From an uncultured Clostridia bacterium (lineage in GTDB: Bacteria; Bacillota; Clostridia; Christensenellales; UBA1242), in the NCBI GenBank assembly GCA_930979925.1, contig CAKNIB010000001.1, forward strand, positions 31,597 to 95,596: 64,000 nt of DNA, in the 5' to 3' direction. The notes under the pieces are model-generated. The model did not search any database and was not told where the DNA came from. It saw only the letters and a program-made list of their open reading frames with translations. The translations under genes and the position numbers were made by a program. How positions within the stretch are numbered: position 1 is the first letter of the stretch; every line of letters begins with the position of its first letter. This document shows positions 31,238 to 40,555 of this stretch, one piece after another.

Positions 31238-32653
31238 ATGGCAGACGGAAAAGTAAAGAAAGGCTTTGGCAAGTATTTACTGATACTAATATTAATCATA
31301 ATAGCAGCGTTTTTAATAACAATTGTTGTTATGATGTTTTCGCCTTTTAAAAACGTGCTAGGCTTTCAATATTTGGTGTACAATATTGACGACGAAGTTT
31401 TTCAAACGGCAAATGAAGAGACTATAGACTTTACAAATGTAAATGAGGTTATAGTAAATTGCAATTATGCAAGCGTAACAGTAGCGCGCTCACTAGACGT
31501 TGGCGCGGATGCTGTAAGAATAGAAAACAGTTGCAAAGGCTTTGCTCGCTCTAGCGATAACACAAGTTTTACCTATGATATTTATTACTCAAACGAGGGA
31601 AGCATACTTAATATTGATGTATCAGAACCAGACGGCTTTCTCTTCTTTGATAAGCAAATAAACATAAGCCTTCTGTTGCCAGCAAGAGACACATATAGCT
31701 TTGATAACACAAAAATTACAGTTATAAACACCTCAGGTAATGTTTATATCGGAAACCAAACAAGACTTACAGACCAAGAGGTAACTGACATACAATGCTA
31801 TATTAATGTAAATTCTATTGACGTAAAAACAAATAGTGGTATCGTTTATCTTTATCCATTTTTAGATAACAATTTAAATGACCTTTCTATTAAATCATCA
31901 AGCGGAAGAATCACAAACTTTTTAAATGAAATCACTATCTCAAATGCCTTTGAAGTCCATACCGACTCTAGTATTATAAATTTAAATAATGTTGTATATA
32001 ACGGCGCGCAAAATATAGTCTTTGATATAAATGAAGGTCAACTTTTTGCCGATAGCGTTACAGGCGATATTGATTTAAATATCTCAAGCGGATATTTGGA
32101 TATGGACAGCTTGACCGGCTCAATAAGCGCAAATAATTCGGCAAATCAACTTGACGAAGCTCGCATAACAATCAATAATATAGATGGTAATTTAAGTTTA
32201 CCTTTTGCTAATAGCTCACGTATAAACTTAGGCACTGTGGCTCAAGGTAACCAGGTTTATATAGATGGCTTTGACTGCCAAGTAAACATAGAAGAGCTAA
32301 GAGGCAAAGCCTTTATTAAGACAACCTCAGGAAATGTTAATGTTCACATCTATGAAGATGACCTTGATATTGAGACTACAAGCGGAAACATTAACGTAAC
32401 CTATGAGTGCCAAGCAATAGAAGAACAACTAGATTTTAAAACAGACTCAGGAGATATAAATTTAAGAGTGCTTTCAAACCTTGCATATCAATTGTTTGTC
32501 TATGACGGTGAAGGAAAGTTAAGAGACAACTCAAATATAGACATTGCATCTATGGATGGCAACTTTGAAATTCCAGTTACCGTAAACGGCGGAACCACTC
32601 CTATAATGATAACCTCAAATGCTCATATTGATATATCTTTAATAGAGCTATAA
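31238..32653 (+). CDS. Membrane-anchored DUF4097-like beta-repeat protein
   Basis: N-terminal TM then recurring TxSGNVxI/SGDINL-type beta-helical repeats. Confidence 0.75.
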   Translation: MADGKVKKGFGKYLLILILIIIAAFLITIVVMMFSPFKNVLGFQYLVYNIDDEVFQTANEETIDFTNVNEVIVNCNYASVTVARSLDVGADAVRIENSCKGFARSSDNTSFTYDIYYSNEGSILNIDVSEPDGFLFFDKQINISLLLPARDTYSFDNTKITVINTSGNVYIGNQTRLTDQEVTDIQCYINVNSIDVKTNSGIVYLYPFLDNNLNDLSIKSSSGRITNFLNEITISNAFEVHTDSSIINLNNVVYNGAQNIVFDINEGQLFADSVTGDIDLNISSGYLDMDSLTGSISANNSANQLDEARITINNIDGNLSLPFANSSRINLGTVAQGNQVYIDGFDCQVNIEELRGKAFIKTTSGNVNVHIYEDDLDIETTSGNINVTYECQAIEEQLDFKTDSGDINLRVLSNLAYQLFVYDGEGKLRDNSNIDIASMDGNFEIPVTVNGGTTPIMITSNAHIDISLIEL

Positions 32654-32710
32654 AATGTCAATCCATTTAAAAATACAAATCATTTATTATCTTTTAATAA
32701 ATCACATATA

Positions 32711-32738
32711 AAAAGTCTTAAATTATTAAGGCTTTTTT
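32711..32738 (+). terminator. Intrinsic terminator
   Basis: AAAAGTCTTAA-ATTA-TTAAGGCTTTTTT. Confidence 0.8.
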
Positions 32739-32798
32739 CTTTTGGCAAAAATATTTGTTTTATAGCAATTTTTTTGCTATAATTTTTATGAGGTTAAA

Positions 32799-33833
32799 AT
32801 GAAATTTTTACATACTGCCGATATACATCTAGGCGCAAAGAATATAAAACTATCACTAGACAAACAATCACAGATAAGAGCGGAGCAAAACGCACTTATC
32901 TCTCGTCTTTTTGACAAGGCAGAAGAAGACTATGACGCGGTGCTAATTTGTGGCGATTTATTTCACAATAAAAGTGTACCAGCAGGCATATCTTCAAACT
33001 TTTTTAGGGCTGTTGAGGAGTTTGGACGACCTGTTTTGTATATTAAAGGTAATCATGATGAAAAGTTTGACTTTAAAAACCTACCTTCTAATTTTGTTAT
33101 TTTAGATGAGGACAATCCTTTTGTTAGCTTTGGTGATACTGTCATCTATGGTCAGGTTTCTCCAGAGACTATTTATAAAAGTTACGATAAAACAAAAACA
33201 AACATTTTAATGCTTCACGGCGATATCCAAAATCGTACAAGTGGAGACTTTATCGATGTGCATCAGTATGTTGATAAATTCGACTTTAAATATGTTGCGC
33301 TTGGTCATGTGCACAGTTATAGCGAGTTTAAATTAAATAAAAGCGTTATGGTATATAGTGGCAGTTTATTTTCAAATGGTTTTGACGAGAGTGGCGATAA
33401 AGGCTTTGTTGAGATAGACACAGACGAACTAAAATTTACCTTTCATCCATTTGCGACAAGACGATATATGATATGCTCATGCGATATAACGGATATTTTG
33501 TCATATAAGGATATGCTAAATAAGATTAAAGCGGAGCTATCAAAAAATGCCTGCAAAGAAAGCGACCTTATAAGAATTATATTGACAGGCTATTACACGG
33601 AAGAGAGCAATAAATACATTAATGCAATGAAGACAGAGCTATCAAACTATTTTTATCTTGAGATAGTTGACCAATCAAAATTAAAGATAGATTTTGATAA
33701 GATAAAAGAAGATACTCTTTCTTTCAAAGCGGAGTTTCTACTGCTAGTCGAGCAAAATGAGAGTGGTGCGTTCAAAGAAAAAATTTGCCAGCTTGGAATT
33801 GAGGCGTTAAGAGGAGATGATATTAGCATATGA
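32799..33833 (+). CDS. sbcD: SbcD/Mre11-type DNA repair metallophosphoesterase
   Basis: KFLHTADIHLGAKN, ICGDLFHN, IKGNHDEK, LMLHGDI, ALGHVHSY. Confidence 0.9.
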   Translation: MKFLHTADIHLGAKNIKLSLDKQSQIRAEQNALISRLFDKAEEDYDAVLICGDLFHNKSVPAGISSNFFRAVEEFGRPVLYIKGNHDEKFDFKNLPSNFVILDEDNPFVSFGDTVIYGQVSPETIYKSYDKTKTNILMLHGDIQNRTSGDFIDVHQYVDKFDFKYVALGHVHSYSEFKLNKSVMVYSGSLFSNGFDESGDKGFVEIDTDELKFTFHPFATRRYMICSCDITDILSYKDMLNKIKAELSKNACKESDLIRIILTGYYTEESNKYINAMKTELSNYFYLEIVDQSKLKIDFDKIKEDTLSFKAEFLLLVEQNESGAFKEKICQLGIEALRGDDISI

Positions 33834-35590
33834 TTTTAAAAAAACTTCATATAGAAAATTTCGGCAAGCTATCTAACCTTGATATCGATTTTGACTCATC
33901 TCTAAACCAGCTTTTAAAGGACAACGGCTGGGGTAAAAGTACTTTGACTGTGTTTATTAAGGCAATGTTCTATGGCATGAGTGCAAAGACAAGAGGTGAG
34001 GACTATAAGTCCGAGCGAAGTAGATTTATGCCATGGCAGGGTGGAGTTTATGGTGGCTATATTGACTTTCAGACAAAAGAGGGCAGCTTTAGAGTGACTC
34101 GAACCTTTGGCAAAACACCAGAAGGTGACAGCTATGAGCTGTTTGATTACAAAAATAACAAAGTTACCAAAGAGGAGAGAGAACCTCTAGGAAACACATT
34201 ATTTGGTATAAGCGAAGACTCTTTTAAAATGACCGCATTTTTTCCTCAACTTAATTTTAGAAGCTCGGCAAACTCAGAACTTACTGCAAGCTTGACAGGA
34301 GTCAACAAATACGAGGACGACTTAAAAAACATTGATAGTGCAATAAAAAAATTAAATGAAAAAAGACTTGATATAAAAAGACAAATTCCAAAGAAGACAG
34401 AGATAGAAGAAAAACATCTTCAAATAAGCCATACTCAAGCATTGCGAAGAGACATACAAGACCAAATCCAGTCACAAGAGACTGTTATTTCTGACTTGGA
34501 AAACAATCGGTCACTTTTACAAGAAAAAGTAGAACTAGAAAAGCAAAAACTGTCCATCCAAGAAGAAAAATATAAAAATAAAACTTTGATAGAAGGGCAG
34601 GTGCAAAATTTTACCTCTTCGCTTGCTTCGCTTTATGCTAAACAAAATCAATTTCAAAGCAAGGCTCTTGAGAATATAAAGTCTCAAAGGTCAAACCTGC
34701 CTAAAAAGATGATTTTCATAAGCCTACTTTTACTTGTCGCTGTTATCATAGCAATGGCTGTGCTATATATAGTAAATATTGTAAATCTTCCATTTTTTTT
34801 AGCGGTGGCAATAGTTTCAGTTGTTCTAATTGCTGTTTTAACTATAATTTATTTTAAGAAATATAAAGATACAAAAACTCCTCAAGTTCAGCAAAACCTA
34901 GTACATCAGTTCAATGACGAACTTGGACAGCTAGAGGCAAAACTTGCAGAGCTAAAATCGGTACTCGCAGAAAAGTATAGCTCAGTAGAAATGCCAAATA
35001 GAGAAAAACTAGACAGCTTGCAAAACCAGCTTAACAATTTAAATATAGAATATATCACTCAAAATAATAAACTAAATAGTCTAAAAAATCAACTTGAAGC
35101 CTCTTTAAATCAAGAAGACTATTTAATTTCGCAGTACGAGGCACTAAAGGATAACTTAGCGACTTCAGAGGAGAAATACACCATTGTCGAAAAAACGATA
35201 GATTATCTTTTGCAGGCGCGTGACAATGTTGCAACCCGTTATGTCAGCTCGATAAATAGTGAATTTTCAGAAATACTACAAGAGTTTTCAATCGACCCAA
35301 ATAGGTTTGTTATTGACAATCAATGGAAGGTCAAAGAGCAAACGACAATAGGGACTAAAGACTTTGAATACTCGTCTCAAGGCTACCAAGATATCATATC
35401 TTTTTGCCAACGTGTTAGTCTTATAAATAAGATATATAAAAAAGAAAGACCATTTATAATCCTTGACGATACCTTTGTAAACCTTGACGACAATATGATG
35501 AAATGCGCAAAAGAGATAACAAAAGAGCTTTCAAAAAATTATCAAATAATCTATGTATGTTGCCACTCTCGCTGTTCTATGTTAGATTGA
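33830..35590 (+). CDS. SbcC/YhaN-like AAA ATPase (586 aa) with a central TM hairpin in the coiled coil
   Basis: Degenerate N-terminal Walker A region DNGWGKSTL, C-terminal FIILDDTFVNLDD Walker B; two adjacent TM segments in the middle; overlaps sbcD by 4 nt. Confidence 0.85.
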   Translation: MILKKLHIENFGKLSNLDIDFDSSLNQLLKDNGWGKSTLTVFIKAMFYGMSAKTRGEDYKSERSRFMPWQGGVYGGYIDFQTKEGSFRVTRTFGKTPEGDSYELFDYKNNKVTKEEREPLGNTLFGISEDSFKMTAFFPQLNFRSSANSELTASLTGVNKYEDDLKNIDSAIKKLNEKRLDIKRQIPKKTEIEEKHLQISHTQALRRDIQDQIQSQETVISDLENNRSLLQEKVELEKQKLSIQEEKYKNKTLIEGQVQNFTSSLASLYAKQNQFQSKALENIKSQRSNLPKKMIFISLLLLVAVIIAMAVLYIVNIVNLPFFLAVAIVSVVLIAVLTIIYFKKYKDTKTPQVQQNLVHQFNDELGQLEAKLAELKSVLAEKYSSVEMPNREKLDSLQNQLNNLNIEYITQNNKLNSLKNQLEASLNQEDYLISQYEALKDNLATSEEKYTIVEKTIDYLLQARDNVATRYVSSINSEFSEILQEFSIDPNRFVIDNQWKVKEQTTIGTKDFEYSSQGYQDIISFCQRVSLINKIYKKERPFIILDDTFVNLDDNMMKCAKEITKELSKNYQIIYVCCHSRCSMLD

Positions 35591-35622
35591 CAAAAACTTT
35601 TAATTTGTGATATTTTTGCATT

Positions 35623-35663
35623 AAAAAACTCGCCTATAAAAATATGCTTAAGCGAGTTTTTTT
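35623..35663. terminator. Bidirectional terminator
   Basis: AAAAAACTCGC ... GCGAGTTTTTTT between convergent genes. Confidence 0.85.
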
Positions 35664-35689
35664 GTTTAATAATTAAATTATTTTTTAAA

Positions 35690-37120
35690 TTAATATTGTA
35701 TACCCCAGTAAACCATATGTTTAGCTTTTCTACCACATACAATGCAGTGGTCAGAAATATGCTCTTCTTCAAATGGTATGCATCTAGACTTGGTACCACG
35801 TATCTCTTTCATTTTAGCTTCGCACTCAGGGTCGCCACACCACATAGCTTTTACAAAGCCAGGTTTCGTCTGCATAATTTCTTTAACTTCGTCAAGGGTA
35901 GTGCAGGTATATGTCCTTTCTTTTGTATGCTCAAGTGCGCGGTTATACAAATTAGCTTGAATATCGTCTAAAAGTTTAGTGATAATACTTTCAACTTCAT
36001 CAATTTTTACTATTTCTTTAGCTCCAGTATCTCGTCTCGCAATTATCACTTGTCCATTTTCTATATCACGTGGACCAACTTCAATTCGGATAGGTACGCC
36101 TTTCATTTCGTACTCGGCAAACTTAAATCCAGCACTTTTGTCAGAAGTATCGACAATAACTCTCATACCAAGTGCTTTTAGCTTACTCTCAAGCTCACTT
36201 GCAACTTTAAGCACGTTTTCATTGTTACGAATAGTTGCAATTACAACCTGTTTTGGTGCAATCTTAGGAGGCAAAACAAGCCCATTGTCATCTCCATGTA
36301 CCATAATAAGCCCACCAATCATACGCGTACTGCAACCCCAAGAGGTTTGATAAACATATTGAAGTTTATTTTCTCTATCAACAAATTTTACATCAAAAGG
36401 CTTAGAAAACTTTTGACCAAAATAGTGAGAGGTTGCCGACTGCAAAGACACTCCGTCATACATAAGAGCCTCAAGCGATAGGGTATACTCAGCACCTGCA
36501 AACTTTTCTTTTTCTGTCTTTTTGCCTACAAGCACAGGTATAGCGAGATACTCTTCAAAGAATTTTTTGTATATATTGAGCATTCTAAACGTCTCTTCTT
36601 CAGCCTCTTTTGCAGTCTCGTGCACTGTATGACCTTCTTGCCATAAGAACTCTCTTGACCTTAAAAATGGTCTAGTAGATTTTTCCCAACGTACAACAGA
36701 ACACCACTGATTATAAAGCTTTGGTAGGTCTCGATATGACCCAACCACATCAGAATAATAATCACAAAATAGCGTTTCAGAGGTAGGACGAACGCAAAGT
36801 TTCTCTTCAAGTTGATTTTTACCGCCATATGTTACCCAAGCTACTTCTGGTGCAAAACCCTCAACATGCTCTGACTCTTTTTTAAGCAGACTTTCAGGGA
36901 TAAACATAGGCATATATAAATTCTCATGCCCTGTTTCTTTAAACATCTTATCAAGTACAGTTTGCATATTCTCCCAAATAGCATAAGCATAAGGCTCTAT
37001 AACAAGACAGCCTTTTACAGAACTATAATGAGCAAGATGCGCCTGTTTTATAATATCAGTATACCACTGAGCGAAATCGACATCTCTAGAAGTAATTTTT
37101 TCATTTTTAACAATAGCCAT
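35690..37120 (-). CDS. proS: Prolyl-tRNA synthetase, archaeal/eukaryal-like type with C-terminal Zn-type domain
   Basis: CVRPTSETLFCDYYSDVV, W.VVRWEKSTRPFLRSREFLWQEGHT; C-terminal Cys-rich MWCGDPECE...HCIVCGRKAKHMVYWGIQY; start at 37120 (MAIVKNEK). Confidence 0.95.
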   Translation of the reverse strand: MAIVKNEKITSRDVDFAQWYTDIIKQAHLAHYSSVKGCLVIEPYAYAIWENMQTVLDKMFKETGHENLYMPMFIPESLLKKESEHVEGFAPEVAWVTYGGKNQLEEKLCVRPTSETLFCDYYSDVVGSYRDLPKLYNQWCSVVRWEKSTRPFLRSREFLWQEGHTVHETAKEAEEETFRMLNIYKKFFEEYLAIPVLVGKKTEKEKFAGAEYTLSLEALMYDGVSLQSATSHYFGQKFSKPFDVKFVDRENKLQYVYQTSWGCSTRMIGGLIMVHGDDNGLVLPPKIAPKQVVIATIRNNENVLKVASELESKLKALGMRVIVDTSDKSAGFKFAEYEMKGVPIRIEVGPRDIENGQVIIARRDTGAKEIVKIDEVESIITKLLDDIQANLYNRALEHTKERTYTCTTLDEVKEIMQTKPGFVKAMWCGDPECEAKMKEIRGTKSRCIPFEEEHISDHCIVCGRKAKHMVYWGIQY

Positions 37121-37280
37121 AATAAATCCTTTTAAATACTTATATTTTAACATATAGCTAAAAATTTGTCAAATTATAACAGCATATATATTTATTAAAT
37201 GCGAGTTTAATTGAAAATGATTTAATTTATAATTTATTTTTTAATTTTACTTTATTCTTTATACTCAACTTAATTTAGAA

Positions 37281-37307
37281 TAAAAAACGAGGTTATTCTG
37301 CCTCGTT
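37281..37307 (-). terminator. Terminator hairpin overlapping the 3' end of the upstream ORF
   Basis: rc: AACGAGG-CAGAATAA-CCTCGTTTTTTA; the TAA stop lies in the loop. Confidence 0.75.
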
Positions 37308-37808
37308 CTCATCATCTTCAAAATTATTATTTTCTCGCAAAATAATTTCTGTTTTTTTGTAAGTGTCACTCCATTCACCATACGGATCGTGGTCAATAAG
37401 CACATTTTCATTTACTTTTACGATGCCGCCTTTTATTTCTAGAGTAAACTTCTTTGGCTTATTAGAGCCTTTATCCAAATATCCTGATGTAATCATACGC
37501 TCAAAAGTAGGGTATCCACTCAGTATTCTTTTAAGATTATTAAAAGCAAGATCGCCTGCCTTTTGGTCAGTTAATATTAAATGGCCATCATATTTATCAG
37601 TAAGCGTTGCAATGGCAGAGTATAAATGATTATAAAAGTCAGCAAAGAATTCTTTTGTTCCTTTAAGTTGCAAAATTTTACCCAAATCTTCTTCAAAAAT
37701 GAAGGATAAATCTGTCAAGTGCCTTGGCCACCTTCCTTCAGCAACCTCACTATCAATATACTTTTTTGCAAAATATTCAGTTAAATATTTTGCTCCAAGA
37801 CGAGCCAT
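37293..37808 (-). CDS. Hypothetical protein
   Basis: 171-aa ORF with ordinary codon usage and its own terminator; no recognised family. Confidence 0.7.
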   Translation of the reverse strand: MARLGAKYLTEYFAKKYIDSEVAEGRWPRHLTDLSFIFEEDLGKILQLKGTKEFFADFYNHLYSAIATLTDKYDGHLILTDQKAGDLAFNNLKRILSGYPTFERMITSGYLDKGSNKPKKFTLEIKGGIVKVNENVLIDHDPYGEWSDTYKKTEIILRENNNFEDDENEAE

Positions 37809-37967
37809 TTTCTTTGTCGTCTCATTATTATGCTCTGCACTGTCAATATTTTCTTCAAAAAAACTTAACTAATAAATTTATAAAAATTGCAAAAACACTT
37901 GATTTTTTTTATAAGAAATGTTATATTTACTTGGTAAGGTTTGTCAGTAATACTTTGTATAGGGCCT

Positions 37968-38050
37968 GCTAGTGTGGCGGATTTTGGATTACCTGAAAAT
38001 CGTAAGATATTTATAGTAAAAGTGGCAGACGCAAGGACTTAAAAGTCCCG
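37968..38050 (+). pseudogene. Broken tRNA-Leu-like duplicate upstream of intact tRNA-Leu(TAA)
   Basis: GCTAGTGTGGCGGA (37968-37981) and GTGGCAGACGCAAGGACTTAAAAGTCCCG (38022-38050) match the 5' half of tRNA-Leu but are separated by ~40 nt; no 3' half seen. Confidence 0.75.
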
Positions 38051-38100
38051 TAAAGAAATGAAATTAAAACCCTGTTAAAACTAAAGTAATTTTATCATAT

Positions 38101-38186
<86 letters not shown>

Positions 38187-38325
38187 GAGAAAAATAATCC
38201 GAGAACTTGTTCGAGGATTATTTTTGTTTGTACTTTTATTTTTTATTTTTTCATTTTTCGTTTTTCTCTTAAGCTCGGATTGTTTTTGAAATAAAAAAGA
38301 AGAAAGAAAAGTTGAGGGTTTGTAA
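38187..38325 (+). repeat. Dispersed polypyrimidine/polypurine repeat, copy C, abutting the 3' end of tRNA-Leu
   Basis: AAAAATAATCCGAG..CTTGTTCGAGGATTATTTTTGTTTGTACTTTTATTTTTT...TCATTTTTCGTTTTTCTCTTAAGCTCGGATTGTTTTTGAAATAA; reverse-complement of copies A/B. Confidence 0.85.
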
Positions 38326-38373
38326 ACTCACTATCGTGAATTTAGTGTGACTTATTTTGTATGGTTTTACCCA

Positions 38374-38400
38374 ACAAAAAAACGGTCATTTTTGACCGCT
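38374..38400 (-). terminator. Terminator of tRNA-Gly/Cys unit
   Basis: rc: GCGGTCA-AAAA-TGACCGTTTTTTT. Confidence 0.75.
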
Positions 38401-38412
38401 GATTTTTGTACT

Positions 38413-38487
38413 TGGAGGTACCACCCGGATTTGAACCGGGGAATAAAGGTTTTGCAGACCTTTGCCTTACCGCTTGGCGATGGTACC
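38413..38487 (-). tRNA. tRNA-Cys(GCA)
   Basis: rc GGTACCATCGCCAAGCGGTAAGGCAAAGGTCTGCAAAACCTTTATTCCCCGGTTCAAATCCGGGTGGTACCTCCA. Confidence 0.95.
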
Positions 38488-38491
38488 GTTA

Positions 38492-38566
38492 TGGAGCGGA
38501 AGACGGGACTCGAACCCGCGACATTTGCCTTGGCAAGGCAACGCTCTACCACTGAGCCACTCCCGC
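38492..38566 (-). tRNA. tRNA-Gly(GCC)
   Basis: rc GCGGGAGTGGCTCAGTGGTAGAGCGTTGCCTTGCCAAGGCAAATGTCGCGGGTTCGAGTCCCGTCTTCCGCTCCA. Confidence 0.95.
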
Positions 38567-38759
38567 ATAAGAGATCGCCTTATCTTAAAGATTTAAAGCA
38601 ATAAGTTAAGGTTTGCTCTATTAATATAGCAAATAATTAACAAAAAATCAACTGTTTTTATCAAATTTCTTTAATTTTTCAAAAAAAGTTATCATAATAT
38701 GTAAATGAGTCGCGAAAATAGCTCATACACTTAAAATTTATGCGAATTTTTAAATAATG

Positions 38760-38788
38760 TTGACAAGTAAAGAAGAATTTGGTAATAT
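38760..38788 (+). promoter_or_regulatory. SigA-type promoter TTGACA-17-TAATAT for nfeD/SPFH operon
   Basis: TTGACA at 38760-38765, TAATAT at 38783-38788. Confidence 0.75.
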
Positions 38789-38831
38789 GATTATGTATAA
38801 ATATTATAAATTATTAAATTAGGAGAGCTTT

Positions 38832-39437
38832 ATGGACACAATGTTTTGGGTATGGCTAGCGGTAATTGCAATATCTATAATAATAGAAATTATTACGCTA
38901 GACCTCGTATCTGTATGGTTTGCATTTGGTGCTGTAGTGCCGTTTATTCTATCGGCAATAGAAGGAGTTGGCATTGAGTGGCAGATAGCGATATTTGTTG
39001 TCGTATCCGCACTTTTGATAATATTTGTAAGAAAGTATGCTCAGAAGCTTCTTTTTAAGAATATGAATACAAAGACTAATGTTGAGGCATTAGAAGGTAG
39101 GAAGGTAAGACTACTTGAGGATACAGACTTTGAGAAAAACGGCTCTGTTAAAATAAATGATGTTGTCTGGACGGCGATAAGTGACGATGGCAAACTTATA
39201 AAACAAGGCAGTTTAGTAGAAATTGTAAAGGTGGATGGTAATAAACTCCATGTTAGAGAGACCCAAGAGCCAGCTAATGAAACATCAACAACAGAAGCAC
39301 CTATTACAAACGAAAATACGACTGTTTCGCAAGAGGAGAGTCAAGAAAAGACAGAGAGTAGTGACCCTCAAATAAATAATACAGTTGAAGTGGAAGAGGT
39401 AAAAACTGACAAAAAATCAGAGGAGGATAAGAAATGA
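38832..39437 (+). CDS. NfeD-like membrane protein
   Basis: TM helices then OB-fold-like EGRKVRLLEDTDFEKNGSVKINDVVWTAISDDGKLIKQGSLVEIVKVDGNKLHV; next gene is SPFH. Confidence 0.88.
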   Translation: MDTMFWVWLAVIAISIIIEIITLDLVSVWFAFGAVVPFILSAIEGVGIEWQIAIFVVVSALLIIFVRKYAQKLLFKNMNTKTNVEALEGRKVRLLEDTDFEKNGSVKINDVVWTAISDDGKLIKQGSLVEIVKVDGNKLHVRETQEPANETSTTEAPITNENTTVSQEESQEKTESSDPQINNTVEVEEVKTDKKSEEDKK

Positions 39438-40396
39438 GTGCTTGGGCTATTGTTTTAATTGTTTTAGGTGTATTAATACTTGTAAGCTTATGCTTTTCAG
39501 TAAGAATTGTTCGCCAAGCAACGGCGGTAGTAGTTGAAAGACTTGGTAAATATAGAAAGACGCTAGATACTGGTATACATGTTATTTTGCCTTTCTTTGA
39601 TAGGACAAGCAAACCTATATCACTTAAAGAAATTGTAGCAGATTTTAAACCACAACCAGTTATTACCAAAGATAATGTTACAATGCAGATTGACACAGTT
39701 GTATATTTTCAAATAACAGATGCAAAACTTTATTCTTACGGTGTTGAGCAACCAATTAGGGCTATCGAGAATTTAACAGCAACTACACTTCGTAATATTG
39801 TCGGTGAGCTCGAACTCGACCAAACACTGACCTCACGTGATACAGTAAATACAAAGATGAGACTTATCTTGGACGAAGCAACTGACCCATGGGGAATAAA
39901 GATTAATAGGGTAGAGCTTAAAAACATATTACCACCAAAAGATATCCAAGATGCCATGGATAAACAAATGAAAGCCGAACGCGAGCGCCGTGAGCAAATC
40001 TTAAGAGCAGAAGGCGAGAAAAAATCTAGCATACTCGTTGCAGAAGGCGAAAAACAGGCAAAGATTTTAAGAGCTGAAGCTGAGAAAACAGCAAAAATCT
40101 TGGCAGCCGAGGCTCAAAAAGAGGCTTTAATCGCTGTTGCAGAAGGTGAGAACAGGGCAATCGAGCTTATCAACTCAGCAAAGCCAGACGCAGCATATAT
40201 TACTTTGCAGGGGTTTGAAGCTCTCAAGAAACTAGCAGACGGTCAGGCAACTAAGATTATTGTGCCAAGCGAGATACAAAATATTTCAGGTCTTTTAACA
40301 AGTATGGCTGAAGTTGTTAAAGGTGATAGCAATATTGAAAAACAACCTAAAAAGACCAAAGAGACAACAAAAGAAACTAAAAAAGAAGATAAATAA
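39434..40396 (+). CDS. SPFH/Band 7 (stomatin/QmcA-like) protein
   Basis: VVERLGKYRKTLDTGIHVILPFFDR, YSYGVEQPIRAIENLTATTLRNIVGELELDQTLTSRD; Ala/Glu coiled coil. Confidence 0.95.
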   Translation: MSAWAIVLIVLGVLILVSLCFSVRIVRQATAVVVERLGKYRKTLDTGIHVILPFFDRTSKPISLKEIVADFKPQPVITKDNVTMQIDTVVYFQITDAKLYSYGVEQPIRAIENLTATTLRNIVGELELDQTLTSRDTVNTKMRLILDEATDPWGIKINRVELKNILPPKDIQDAMDKQMKAERERREQILRAEGEKKSSILVAEGEKQAKILRAEAEKTAKILAAEAQKEALIAVAEGENRAIELINSAKPDAAYITLQGFEALKKLADGQATKIIVPSEIQNISGLLTSMAEVVKGDSNIEKQPKKTKETTKETKKEDK

Positions 40397-40400
40397 TCTA

Positions 40401-40431
40401 TTTGCCATCTCTATATGAGGTGGCTTTTTTA
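40401..40431 (+). terminator. Intrinsic terminator
   Basis: GCCATCTC-TATAT-GAGGTGGCTTTTTT. Confidence 0.85.
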
Positions 40432-40555
40432 TTTGTGATAAAATTTGTTATTATGATACAATTTCGCATGTTTTGTCACTCATTGAAAAATTAATGTATA
40501 TAAGTTTGACCTCGACCATAATAGTATATTAAACTATTACGCGAAAGGAGGTAAA

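Noticed and set aside
38347-38604. 85-aa ORF and antisense partner overlapping tRNA-Cys/Gly
   Set aside because: Spans two tRNA genes; ...GLEPATFALARQRSTTEPLPHK is the familiar translation artefact of tRNA sequence.
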